From NCBI RefSeq assembly GCF_014646135.1, contig NZ_BMMW01000003.1, positions 345,025 through 409,024 of the forward strand: a DNA stretch of 64,000 bases, written 5' to 3'. Shown piece by piece: positions 1 through 10,300 of this stretch. Position 1 is the stretch's first letter. Each line of letters opens with the position of its first letter. The position numbers were made by a program, and so were the translations under genes. Source of the stretch: Nocardia camponoti (GTDB lineage: Bacteria > Actinomycetota > Actinomycetes > Mycobacteriales > Mycobacteriaceae). The notes under the pieces are model-generated. The model did no database searches. It saw only the letters and a program-made list of their open reading frames with translations, and was not told where the DNA came from.

Positions 1-3000
1 GGTGAGGTCTTCCGCGAGCACGCGGGCAGGGGCGCCGCGTTGGGGGCGCGCGTTGTCCCAGACAGTGGCGAGCGCGTCGAGTAGCGACGGCACTGCGGCG
101 AGCGTCGTGACGCCGGTTTCGGCGATGAGGGTCGCGAGGTAGGCGGGGTCACGGTGACCGTCAGGTCGGGCGATCACCGTGCGACCACCGCAGACGCTGC
201 CGGACCAGAGTTCCCACGGCGAACGGTCGAAGGTCGCAGGCGTTTTGAGCAGGATCGCGTCGGTAGTGTCGGTGCCGAATTCCCCACGGAACCACTGCAA
301 TTGGTTCACGATCGCGGCGTGCGCGACCGCGACACCCTTCGGCCTGCCGGTCGAGCCGGAGGTGAAGAAGACGTACGCGGTGTTGTCTGGGCGGAGCGGT
401 TTGCGCCGGTCGCGGTCGGTGATCGGGGCCGCGGATGCGCTGTTGAGCACGGGGTGGTCGACGCGCAGCAGCGGGGCCGCTTCGGTGCGGAAACCCTTGG
501 TGAGCACGCAGATTGGGGCTGCGGTGTGCAGGAGGTAGTCGGTGCGCGCCGCAGGTTCGTCGGGGTCGATCGGGACGTACGCACCGCCCGCGCGGGCTAC
601 TGCCAGCATCGCGATGAGGAGGTCCGCGGAGCGCGGAAGCGCAACGGCCACAAGCGATTCAGGGCCAACGCCCATCGAGATGAGATGCCGGGCGAGGCGA
701 TTGGCCTTCGCATTGAATTCTGCGTAGGTGAGGTCAATGCGGCCGTCGGCGGTGTCTTCGACGATGGCGATCGCGTCGGGGTCCGCGTCTGCGGCAATGT
801 CGGCGAGGGTGCCCGCGCTGGTGGTGAGGTCGGCGGCACCGGCGGTGACCTCGGTGAGCCGTTCAGCGTCGGTGCGGAGGTCGATGTCGCCGACGGGCCG
901 GTTCGGCGCGGCGACAATGGCTTCGAGCAGGAGGCCGAAACGGGTTGCGAAGGTGGTGACCGTGCGTGCGTCGAACAGGTCGGTTGCGAAGGTGAGGAAG
1001 CCTTCGATGCCCTGCGGGCTGCCGTCGTCCGCGTAGGTGTCGGCGACGACGAGATGCAGGTCGAGGTGGGAAACGGCGAGGTCGGCTTGAACCGGGGTGA
1101 TGGTGAGCCCGGGGAGTTCGCGCGCGGGTTGCGTGTCGCTTTGTAGTGAGAGGCCAACCTGGAAGAGGGGGTGGTGCGCGGTTGAGCGGGGTGGGTTGAT
1201 GGTTTCGATGAGGTGGGCGAAGGGGATGTTGGCTTCTACGGCCCGCTGGTTCGATTTACATTGTGCACCAAGGAGATTGGTGAAGGTTGTGCCGCCGTCG
1301 TAAGTGGTGCGCAGGACGATGGGGTTTTCGAAGAGGCCGATGAGGTTTTGGAGTTCGCGATTGGCGCTCGCGCGGCCGGAGGTGTCCGCTGCGCTGGGAG
1401 TGCCGATGCGGCCGGAGCTATCTGGGTAGCGGAAAGTGCGTGCGGGGCCGAATGTATCCGCGCGGCCAGAGGTGTCGCTTGAAGTGTCGAGGGAGCTACC
1501 CGGGCGCGCGGAAGCGCCGACGTGACCGGTGGCGCCGAGGCGGTCGGAGCTGGAGGTGTGGTCGGCAGCATCATGGCTGCCGAGGCGGGCGGTAACGCCA
1601 GCGTGACCGGAAGAGTCTGCGAGGCCGGTGGGGTCGAGGCGGCCGGGGCGGGCGCTAGCGCCAGCATGACCGGAAGAGCCTGCGGGGCCGGTGGGGTCGA
1701 GGCGGCCGGGGCGGGCGCTAGCGCCAGCATGGTCCGAAGCGACGGGGCGACTGAGGAATTCGCGGCTGTCACGACCGGGGACGGAGGTGCCGACGGTGAT
1801 GTCGTCGCTTCCGGAAAGGCGAGCGAGGAGGATCGCGAAGGCGGTGTGCAGGGTCGTGAACAGCGTTGCGTCGGCTTCGGTGGCGATGCGCGCGAGGGCG
1901 GCATGCGTGGCGGCGTTGATGCGCACGCCGACACGTCCGCCCGCGAGTGACGCGACGGGCGGGCGTGGTCGATCGGTGGGGAGTTCGATCGCTGCTGGGA
2001 GCTTGCTCGCCTGTTCGCGCCAGGACGAAAGCAGTTCGCGCGCAACTGGATCTGCTGCGAGGTCACGCCGTGAGCGAAGCGGTGGCGCACTTGCGCCGTC
2101 ATCGCCATCGGAGACTGGGGCACCTGGCTGTGAATGGGCCGCAGCTCCATCCGGGAGCGCACGCGAATGCTCGCCAGACGACGCGCGTAGAAGATCCGCT
2201 TGTCCGAGCGCGTAGTCGGCGTACTGCAGCGGGAGATCGGCCCAGCCGGGCGCGTTTCCGGCGGTTCGGGCGGCGTAGGCGGTGGTGAGGTCGTGCAGCA
2301 GCGGCGCCATTGATGCTGCGTCGGCGGCGATGTGGTGAACGACGATCGCGAGGACGTATTCGCGACTTGTCGACGCTGCTTCGTCGCTCTCGGTCGTCTC
2401 TTCTACGTTGTCGCCGGGCGATGCGTCGGATTGGGCGTCGATCACCTCAATGAGCTGAACGCGAAGCGGAACGTCGGCCGTGACGTCGAAACCCGTCGTA
2501 GCGAGCGAAGTTACGTGCTCGAAGACCTCATGGTCGGCGGCACGATGCACCGAGACATCAAGGTTCACCTCGTCCGCCGGGAGAATCATCTGATGCGGGC
2601 CACTGGCACTGTCGGGGTAGATGGTCCGCAGGATTTCGTGCCGAGCGATCACGTCGCGCAAGGCGGCAGCGAGCGCGTCGGCATCGACGTCCCCGCTCAG
2701 CCGAAGAGCAAGCGGCCGGTTGTACGCGGCGGCCCTAGCGCTGTCTAACCCGAACCGATTGAGGAACCAAACGCGGCGTTGAGCGGGGGAAAGGGGAAGG
2801 TTCGCGGGCCGCGGAGGAACCGGGAAATGGGGTGCGCCCGCGACATCGTCGCTGGACGCAACCTCGACCTCATCTGGTGCCGCCGCGCTCTCGATTCTGG
2901 GGCCAGATCCCGCACCGGGCGCCGCGACTTGCGCACTCACATCAGCAAGGTTCGAAGCGGCTTGCACCCCCGCCGCTAACTCGCCAACAGCGGTGTCCGC

Positions 3001-6000
3001 GTTCCCGGTGGCACCAGCACCCGCCACGTCATCGTCGGCGTTCAAACGCAGCGGGTTGATGCCTACGCGGCCGACTCGCTCGCCTCCACCGGTAAGCCCG
3101 ATCCTGCGCGGATCACTGCCCGCCGTCGGATGGTCAGCGACGTCGACTGCCTTAGTCCCCTGAGCCGCAGTGAGATTCGCACTATCCGGCTCACCCGATA
3201 CCGACGCGACCGGTTCGTCCTGCGGCGCGGCAGTCGCCGTATCAACGAGCCCACTTGGCGTAGCCGCCGGGAGTTCGGTAGCCTCCGTCACCCCTGCCCG
3301 CGACTCACAGCCAGGCGCGGATATCAGGGCATCGCCTACGACGCGGTCTTGCTTAACAAGGTCCTGCATAACGCGTTGCGGCAGAGCGGCATTGGTGGAT
3401 GCCACCTCACCCAATTCTGACGTGTCTGGTTCGCCCTGCGGCGCGACAACCGCCGCATCGGCGGGTCCCGTTGGCGTTACGGCCGGGAGCTCACGAGCCG
3501 CCGTCAGCCCTGCACGTGACTCACGGTCGTCCGCAGGGTTCGGTGCGTCACCTGCCGCATCGGCCTCGTTAGCGCCTTGCGCGGGAAGCACTTTGATTGC
3601 GCCCTGCTCGCCCGACCCCGGCGCGACTGGCTCGCCCAGCGGCGCGGCTTTCGCCAGATTGCCTCGTTCAGTTGGCGTTACGTGCGCGAGTCCGGGAGCC
3701 TCCGTAAGTCCGGCTCGCAACTCACGGCCGGGCGTCACATTTGGGTCGTCACCTGCAACGTCGGCTGCCTTAATTTGCAGTGGCACAGCAACTCTGGTCG
3801 AGGCCGGCTCACCCGTCACTGGCCCGGAGGAAGCGACTTGCAGTGCGGGCGTCGCCAGCTCGGGCAACTCAGTTAGCTCGGCTGGCTCCTTCGACGCGGG
3901 GAGTGCCGCGGTCGGATTGGGGCCAGGCACGAGTGTGGCCGGGGTATCGATACGCGCGACCTCGGGGGCGTCGGCGTCGGAAATCAGTTCAATGGTCGGA
4001 GAGGGCGTGGGCGAGCTGCCGATTGTGGTCGGCGGCGCAACCTCTTCGCGCTCAATGGCGGGAAGGGGGACCAGGTCCGCAACCGACGTCGTCGGGTCGC
4101 TCGTCGCGCCCGCGAGTACGCCCATGAACTGGGCGGTCAGGTTCTCGATCGAAGGGGCGTCGAAAAGGGGCGTCGCGTACGTGATCGACGCGGGCATCGG
4201 GTCGCCAAGCGAAGCCGGTTCGACCGTTAGGTGCAGGTCGAAGCGTGCGGGCTTCGTGACGAAGTCGACGGGGGTCACTTCTAAGCCGGGCAGTCGTAGG
4301 GTCGGCAAAGCGACGGGTTCAAACGACAACGCGACCTGGCACAGGCAGGTGCGCTCCGGCGCGACCAGCTCCATCACGCGCTCAAAAGGCAAGTCGGCGT
4401 TGGCGAATGCGGCGAGGTCGGTGCGGCGGATGTCGGTGAGTACGTCGGCGAAACTCGCGTGGCCGTCGATGCGCGTGCGCAGTACGACTGTGTTGGCGAC
4501 AGGGCCGACCAGGTCATCGAGACCCGCGTCGCGACCGGTGACGAAGGTGCCGATCACCACGTCGTCAGTCGCGGCCAACTGGCTTAGCAGCACCGCGAGC
4601 GCGGCGTGCATGACCATGAACTCCGACGCGTCGGACTGCACGGCGAGCTTGGCGACGCCGGCGCGCAACGGTGCCGGAATGCTGAACGCGAACTCCGCCC
4701 CTGTGCCGGTGGAAGCGTCCGGGCGATCGGTTGCCAGGTCAAGCAGTGCGGGCAGGTCAGCAAGCTCGGCGGTCCAATACGAAGCTTGTTGAGCGGCAAC
4801 CGAATTCGGCTCATCCTCAGACCCGAGCGAAGCGGCGTGCCGCAGCAGGTGATCGGCGTACTGCGCGGGCAACGGTCGCAGCATCGGCCGCGACCGGTTG
4901 CGTCGCGCCAGGTACGCGCCGACAAGGTCGCGCAGCAGCGGCGCGACCGACGCCCCGTCAGCGGCGATGCGATGCACCGCGATCGCGAGCACGTGATCAG
5001 TCGGGCTCAGCGTGGCAAGTGCGACCCGCAACGGCACCTCTTCGGCAACGTTGAACCCGGTGGCGGCGAACTCGGCCAACCAAAGCGGCACGTCGTCTTC
5101 GTCGAGGTCATCGAGGAAAACATCGGGCGCGGCATCGGCGAGCACCACCTGATGCGCAACCCCGTCACCGCCGACCGGGTAGTGGGTCCGCAGCGATTCA
5201 TGGCGAGCGACGAGGTCGGCGACCGCCGCATGCAGTGCGCGCGGATCGAATGACCCGCGCAGACGCAGCGCGAACGGAATGATTTCCGCGTCGCCCTCAA
5301 GGTCGCCCTGATTGAGCGCCCACAAGCGTTGCTGGGCAGCGGAAAGTGGAATGACAGAAGGCCGTTCGCGCGGACTTGTAGCGTCGAATGAGCGAGGGGC
5401 ACTGGGAGATTCAGGCAGAGCTCCGCCGGCAATGTCGGGGCGCTCACTCACGATCGACTCGGGAGCAGTCACCACCGACTCGGGAAAATCGGCGGTCCGA
5501 CTCGCCACCTCAGGCACGTCGCCGAGTTCACGCGAACCGAGAGTGGATGACGCGCCGACCCGGCCCTCGCCCGGCTCGGCGTCGTCCGATCGAGCCGAAC
5601 TGATGTGGTCGGCCAGCGAGGACACTCCCCCGATTCCGCGCGACTCAAGCGACCCGGCCGGTCCGCGCACGCCGAACTCAGCTAAATCGGCGGCCGAATC
5701 GGAGACTACCGCCGAATCGTCCACGCCGGACGCGGACGAATCGGCATGCGCAGCGATAGGTAGTCCGGGCGCGACGGCAAGCTCACGCGTGGTCGGCGCA
5801 GGTGAATCGGCAACCACCCGTGCGAACCGGTCGGGTGCGGCAGGAAGCTCATGCACGTCTAACTCAGGAGAGAATCCTGTTACAGCAGGAGCGGACTCGC
5901 CTCCATCAACGCTCAATGCCGCCGCATCAGCAACCGTCACCTCGACCAGTTCCGGAACCGCAGTCAGGCGGCGCACCGAATCCGCGTGATCGGGGACCGG

Positions 6001-7341
6001 CAGCTCACGCGAGTGGACCTCCGGCGCGTCCGTGAGTTCACGGCGCTCCACAGGCCCAACGCCCATTTCCACAGGCTCAACTCCGGGAGCAGCGAAAGAA
6101 ACAGCAGAAGCGCTCTCCCCCACCAGTTCCAGCGCGCCATCCACCCGTCGCACCAGTTCGCCCGTGCGGTACATCCGCCCAGCACCAAACGGATCAGCAA
6201 CGAAACAGGCGGCGGTCAACGCACTTTCAAACCGATAACTCCGCGCAACCCCCGGCCCCCCGACGTACAGCTCACCAACCGCCCCATCCGGCACCCGCGC
6301 GAGTCGCTCATCAAGCACGTACTCGACCACATCGGCAAGCGGCGCACCAACATTCACCTCACCGCCAGCCATCAGCGCCGCGCTGATGTTGGCGACAACC
6401 GTCACTTCCGTCGACCCATAACAACGGTGGAAACGGCGCGTCGTCCCGTCCGGCAGCGGTCTCGCCCAGTCCGCGACCAACTCGGGCGCACAGTCGCCGG
6501 TCGCGACAACCTCAAGCGTCTCAAGCCCGGTCGGGTCCAGCGACGCCAACACGGCCGGGGTCGCGAACAGGTGTGTTACCGACGCGGCGCGAATCACCTC
6601 GCCCAGCGCAGCCCCGCCAAGCACAGCGTTCGGCGCGAGCACCAACGTCGACGCCGCGCTCACCGCCATCAACAGCTCAAGCGTCACCGCGTCCGCAGCG
6701 GGTCGCGCGAAAACCAGGACACGAGAACGAGATTCGAGCGCGAGTCGCACCCGCTGCTCCGCGCAGAGCGCGGCGAGACCAGCATGCGTCACAACAACAC
6801 CCGCCGACCCTGCCGGATAAACCACGTACGCGGGGTGCTGCAGGCGAAGCGGCCGAACACGGTCGGCGTAGGTAACCGGGTCGCTCGACTGCGCCCCAAA
6901 CGCGGCCCGCAGTTCCAGATCGTCAAGGTAGCGCCACCCAACAACATTGGGCAGCGCATCAGCATAGGACGACAGCGAAAGTCCAAGCACCGCACCGGAA
7001 TCCGCGACGACAGCGGCATCGTGCGGGTCAACCGGCAAATAGGCGGCACCGGCCTTGGCGACGGCCCAGATCGCGATAATCGCATCAGGCGAACGCGGAA
7101 GCGCAACGGCGACAACATCTTCGGGACCGACACCGTCGGCGATAAGCAGGCGAGCAAGTTGGTTGCTGCGCGCGTCGAGCGCGGCGTAGGTCAACGACCC
7201 GCTCGGCCACGCGAGCGCGATGCCGCCCGGATTGGACTCAACCGCGACGGCGAGCAGCTGCGGCAGTGTTCTACCGCGCTGACGACCCCGGGTTCCGCCC
7301 GACCGAATCCCGTTGGTCGCCCCAGCCCGTCGCTGCACCAC
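1..7341 (-). CDS. NRPS-like multidomain protein, partial (runs off the left edge), carrier-less
   Basis: About 2,447 codons are open on the minus strand down to base 1. The frame opens below a stop at 7408-7410. I chose GTG at 7341 because AGGTGG sits six bases upstream; the upstream NRPS-like gene stops only 10 bases before, so coupling is likely. Order from the N-terminus: truncated adenylation domain (about residues 25-415), linker (415-660), condensation domain (660-1077), 450-residue linker (1077-1524), condensation domain with an internal insertion (1524-2147), then an adenylation domain that leaves the window. The first A domain lacks four P-loop residues (YPAGSAG then VVVTHAGL) and stops near the YRTGEL core. 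The first C domain has HRIAADG for HHxxxDG; the second has HHIAADA. The last A domain looks intact (FTSGSTGRPKGV). No LGGxS carrier domain lies between domains. NRPS family membership is certain; activity is doubtful. Confidence 0.85.
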   Translation of the reverse strand, partial: MVQRRAGATNGIRSGGTRGRQRGRTLPQLLAVAVESNPGGIALAWPSGSLTYAALDARSNQLARLLIADGVGPEDVVAVALPRSPDAIIAIWAVAKAGAAYLPVDPHDAAVVADSGAVLGLSLSSYADALPNVVGWRYLDDLELRAAFGAQSSDPVTYADRVRPLRLQHPAYVVYPAGSAGVVVTHAGLAALCAEQRVRLALESRSRVLVFARPAADAVTLELLMAVSAASTLVLAPNAVLGGAALGEVIRAASVTHLFATPAVLASLDPTGLETLEVVATGDCAPELVADWARPLPDGTTRRFHRCYGSTEVTVVANISAALMAGGEVNVGAPLADVVEYVLDERLARVPDGAVGELYVGGPGVARSYRFESALTAACFVADPFGAGRMYRTGELVRRVDGALELVGESASAVSFAAPGVEPVEMGVGPVERRELTDAPEVHSRELPVPDHADSVRRLTAVPELVEVTVADAAALSVDGGESAPAVTGFSPELDVHELPAAPDRFARVVADSPAPTTRELAVAPGLPIAAHADSSASGVDDSAVVSDSAADLAEFGVRGPAGSLESRGIGGVSSLADHISSARSDDAEPGEGRVGASSTLGSRELGDVPEVASRTADFPESVVTAPESIVSERPDIAGGALPESPSAPRSFDATSPRERPSVIPLSAAQQRLWALNQGDLEGDAEIIPFALRLRGSFDPRALHAAVADLVARHESLRTHYPVGGDGVAHQVVLADAAPDVFLDDLDEDDVPLWLAEFAATGFNVAEEVPLRVALATLSPTDHVLAIAVHRIAADGASVAPLLRDLVGAYLARRNRSRPMLRPLPAQYADHLLRHAASLGSEDEPNSVAAQQASYWTAELADLPALLDLATDRPDASTGTGAEFAFSIPAPLRAGVAKLAVQSDASEFMVMHAALAVLLSQLAATDDVVIGTFVTGRDAGLDDLVGPVANTVVLRTRIDGHASFADVLTDIRRTDLAAFANADLPFERVMELVAPERTCLCQVALSFEPVALPTLRLPGLEVTPVDFVTKPARFDLHLTVEPASLGDPMPASITYATPLFDAPSIENLTAQFMGVLAGATSDPTTSVADLVPLPAIEREEVAPPTTIGSSPTPSPTIELISDADAPEVARIDTPATLVPGPNPTAALPASKEPAELTELPELATPALQVASSGPVTGEPASTRVAVPLQIKAADVAGDDPNVTPGRELRAGLTEAPGLAHVTPTERGNLAKAAPLGEPVAPGSGEQGAIKVLPAQGANEADAAGDAPNPADDRESRAGLTAARELPAVTPTGPADAAVVAPQGEPDTSELGEVASTNAALPQRVMQDLVKQDRVVGDALISAPGCESRAGVTEATELPAATPSGLVDTATAAPQDEPVASVSGEPDSANLTAAQGTKAVDVADHPTAGSDPRRIGLTGGGERVGRVGINPLRLNADDDVAGAGATGNADTAVGELAAGVQAASNLADVSAQVAAPGAGSGPRIESAAAPDEVEVASSDDVAGAPHFPVPPRPANLPLSPAQRRVWFLNRFGLDSARAAAYNRPLALRLSGDVDADALAAALRDVIARHEILRTIYPDSASGPHQMILPADEVNLDVSVHRAADHEVFEHVTSLATTGFDVTADVPLRVQLIEVIDAQSDASPGDNVEETTESDEAASTSREYVLAIVVHHIAADAASMAPLLHDLTTAYAARTAGNAPGWADLPLQYADYALGQADLLRASSGEHSRALPDGAAAHSQPGAPVSDGDDGASAPPLRSRRDLAADPVARELLSSWREQASKLPAAIELPTDRPRPPVASLAGGRVGVRINAATHAALARIATEADATLFTTLHTAFAILLARLSGSDDITVGTSVPGRDSREFLSRPVASDHAGASARPGRLDPTGPAGSSGHAGASARPGRLDPTGLADSSGHAGVTARLGSHDAADHTSSSDRLGATGHVGASARPGSSLDTSSDTSGRADTFGPARTFRYPDSSGRIGTPSAADTSGRASANRELQNLIGLFENPIVLRTTYDGGTTFTNLLGAQCKSNQRAVEANIPFAHLIETINPPRSTAHHPLFQVGLSLQSDTQPARELPGLTITPVQADLAVSHLDLHLVVADTYADDGSPQGIEGFLTFATDLFDARTVTTFATRFGLLLEAIVAAPNRPVGDIDLRTDAERLTEVTAGAADLTTSAGTLADIAADADPDAIAIVEDTADGRIDLTYAEFNAKANRLARHLISMGVGPESLVAVALPRSADLLIAMLAVARAGGAYVPIDPDEPAARTDYLLHTAAPICVLTKGFRTEAAPLLRVDHPVLNSASAAPITDRDRRKPLRPDNTAYVFFTSGSTGRPKGVAVAHAAIVNQLQWFRGEFGTDTTDAILLKTPATFDRSPWELWSGSVCGGRTVIARPDGHRDPAYLATLIAETGVTTLAAVPSLLDALATVWDNARPQRGAPARVLAEDLT
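1589..1732. repeat. 63-bp tandem repeat inside a condensation domain
   Basis: About 2.3 copies of a 63-bp unit, keeping the frame, so a 21-residue unit (HAGASARPGRLDPTG and variants) recurs. It lies in a low-complexity insertion between the GTSVPGR segment and the LIGLFENPIVLRT segment, which are nearly adjacent in ordinary condensation domains. The two right-hand copies are almost identical, which suggests recent slippage or unequal exchange. Confidence 0.85.
3105..3770. repeat. Diverged ~70-residue protein repeats in an NRPS interdomain linker
   Basis: Read on the minus strand, three diverged units follow one another in the linker between two condensation domains. Each has the order (D)VAGDxP, RExRAGLTEA, a VTPT-like segment, an AAPxGEP segment and a short variable tail. 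They occupy the position where A and PCP domains would normally be. The units are rich in Ala, Pro, Glu and Thr and look unstructured. Confidence 0.7.
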
Positions 7342-7351
7342 TTGTCGCCAC

Positions 7352-10300
7352 CTATCCGTCCATCCCAACCGCCACGATCCGCCTATGCGGAGCGGGCGCG
7401 TTGCCGATCATCTCACTGACCCCGACAACCGTCGCGGCCGTCCCTCGCAACCCATCACCCGACGTGGTGAGCACGTGACTCACCTCGTCCTCCTCGTCGC
7501 TGCCCGCGCTCAACACCAGCGCGGCACCGACAATTCCAGCTGAAACTATCTCCGCAACCGCGATGAGTGAATCTGGCTGCGCGACAACGCGAGTCCGCGA
7601 TTCATAGGTGAGTCCAACGCGTTCCGCGACGGCGGCGAGCTGGTCGTAGGTGAGCACGTAGTCGGTGCCCAGGTAGGCGATGTCGTCGCCGCGTAGTGCG
7701 CGCGTGCGGTGCGCGTAGGCGATCGGACGCGGCGACTCGGCAGCGACTTCGGCGACGAGCGCAGGGTCGGCGAGGTCGTACCAGTCGAGCCCGTCCGGCA
7801 CGTCGACAACGTGGTACGCCAGTCCCAAAACCACCTCAAGGATGGCGGGCGGCGGCGCATCGAGGTGACGCAACGGCACGACAGCCGCGCCCGCCTTGAG
7901 AATCGCCCACGTCGCGACCGCCGACTGCACACCGCGGTCGAGTCGGATCGCGACGCCGGTGCCCGGGCCCGCGCCGCGTGCGATGAGCGAGCGCGCCAGT
8001 CGCGACGAACGCGCGTCGTAATCGCCGTATTCGATCGCGGTTTGGCCGAGGTCGAGCGCGGGGGCTTGCGCGTCGTCTTCGACAACGGCGGCAAGCTCTT
8101 GCGAGAGGGCGACACCGCTGGTTGACGGCGTGAAACTCACTGCCGGGTCAGCAGATTCGACGTCAGGAAGCGATGGTCGCGCCAGGTTCAGTTCCGCGAC
8201 AATGGCATTGGGGTCCTCCGCAACGGCGGCCAAGATATCGACGAAGCCACTACCCAAGGTGCGAATGCTCGCCTCATCGAAAAGCGCTGTCGCGTAAGTG
8301 AATACCGCGCGCACCGGAGCTGGCTCGCCCATCTCGTCAACCGACGCATCGACACTAACCTGCACATCGAACTTCACCGGCCGCGCGACGAGATCAAACG
8401 CGTCGACCGTGAGTCCCCGCAGCTGCACCGTCGGGGTATCGGGTCGGTTGACCTCAAGAAGCACTTGAAGGTTCGCGTCAAAAGGCGTGTCCGCGTTGGC
8501 AACTGCGCGCGCACCTACTTCCCGCGCGACCGATACCAGCTCACTGAACCGCGACTCCGGCGCGAGAGTCGTGCGCAATGCGAGCGTGCTGCCGAAACTG
8601 CCAATCAGCTCGGCGAGTTCGGGCTCACTACGTCCCGCGAAGGGTGTGCCGACAACGATGTCGGTGTTGCCGGAGCTCCGCGACAGCAGCGCCGCCAACG
8701 CCGCATGCACTACCGCGAACAGCGTCGCGTCGTGCTGCTCCGCGACCGCAAGCAACCCAGCGTGCACGTCTGCGGGCAACGTGAAGCTGACCTCGGCGCT
8801 GCGCAACGAGGTGCGTTGCGGACGGTCATAGGTCAGGTCAGGCGCGGCACCCCGACCCGCGAGGTTATCCCGCCAGAAGTTCAATTGTGTTGCGGCCAAT
8901 GAGGTTTCATCGGAAGAGTCGCCAAGAACCGCCCGTTCCCACAGCGCGTAATCGGCGTACTGCACCGGCAGCGGCGGCCAACTCGGCGAGCGACCTTCCA
9001 CCCGCGCGCGGTAGGCGATCGCAAGATCACGTGAAAGCGGCCCAAGCGACCCAGCATCGGCGACGATCTGATGCACGACGATCGCGAGCACATGGTCTTC
9101 TTCGGCGAGCGGGTCGTCGGTCGGCACCGTGTAGAGGCAGGCGCGCAGCGGCACGCGCTCTGCCACGTCGAACCCGCCAGAAAGCAGGTCGTGAATGCGC
9201 TCGTGTGGGTCTTCGGTTTCCTCGACCGCGAGGCCGCCCGGCAGCGCGACGCTCACCGGCACGACGTCCTGAAACGGCACGCCGTCGTCGCCAAGGGGGA
9301 AGCGCGTGCGCAGCGCCTCGTGCCGTTCGAGCACGTCAGCGACGGCGTAGCGCAGGGCCGACGTGTCGAGTGCGCCGCGCAGGCGAAGCACGAGCGGGAC
9401 GTTGTCGACGGCACCGTTGCGCGACCAAAGCTGCTGCTGCACAACGGAAAGTGGAACGACGCCGCGCTCGGCAGCGGCAGCCAAGGCCGGGCGCGCGACG
9501 ATGGGCGCGGGCGCGGCTGGCGCGCCGATTTCCGGAACGTTCGCCACCACGATTTCCGGCGCGGGCAACGCGGAACGGTCGAGCTTGCCGCTTGCCGTCA
9601 TCGGCAGCGCGTCGAGCACGACGACCGCGTCCGGGACCATGTATCCGATCAGGAATTCAGTCACCCGAGCGCGCACGACCGCCGGGTCAAGCTGGGTTTC
9701 GGTATCGGCGGGCACGACATACCCGATCAGCCGGTCGCCCGCGTGTTCATCTACGCGCACAACCGCCGCCGCACGCCCCACCCCGGCCACGCTGAGCAGC
9801 GCGGCTTCGATCTCGGCAGGCTCAATGCGATGCCCGCGCAACTGCACCTGCGCGTCGCCGCGACGGCCGTATTCGAGCACCGGCTCGCCACGGAATCCGA
9901 CCCAGCGGCCGAGGTCGCCCGAGCGGTACCGGCGCGAACCGGGCGCACCGAACGGATCGGCGACGAAGCGCGTCGCGGTGAGGCCGGGCTCACCGAGGTA
10001 GCCGCGCGAAAGTTGGTTGCCGCCAAGGTAAAGCTCACCGGCGACGCCGAACGGGACCGGCTGTAGTCGATCGTCGAGCACCGCGACCGAAAGTCCGGGA
10101 ATCGCGCGACCGATCAGGCTCACTGGCAAGTCGACGGTGCCTGGGTCTAGCTCCAAATGTGTGACGTGTCCGGCGCTTTCGGTCACGCTGAGCATGTTCA
10201 CCAGCCGTGGCGCCGTCTCTGAGTACCTGCCGTACCAGCCGGTTAGCTTGCGCGGATCGACGGCTTCGCCACCAAAGATCAGGTAGCGCAACGGAAGTGG

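Noticed and set aside
7339-7410. A frameshift joining the two NRPS-like genes into one
   Set aside because: The second frame has its own GTG with a good ribosome site 10 bases past the first stop, and two half A domains meet there rather than one split domain. A frameshift cannot be fully excluded.
154-7419. Long plus-strand open frames (for example 154-1146, 3170-4792 and 5986-7419)
   Set aside because: They lie antisense to the NRPS-like gene, have no family features, and arise from the GC-rich codon pattern of the real strand.
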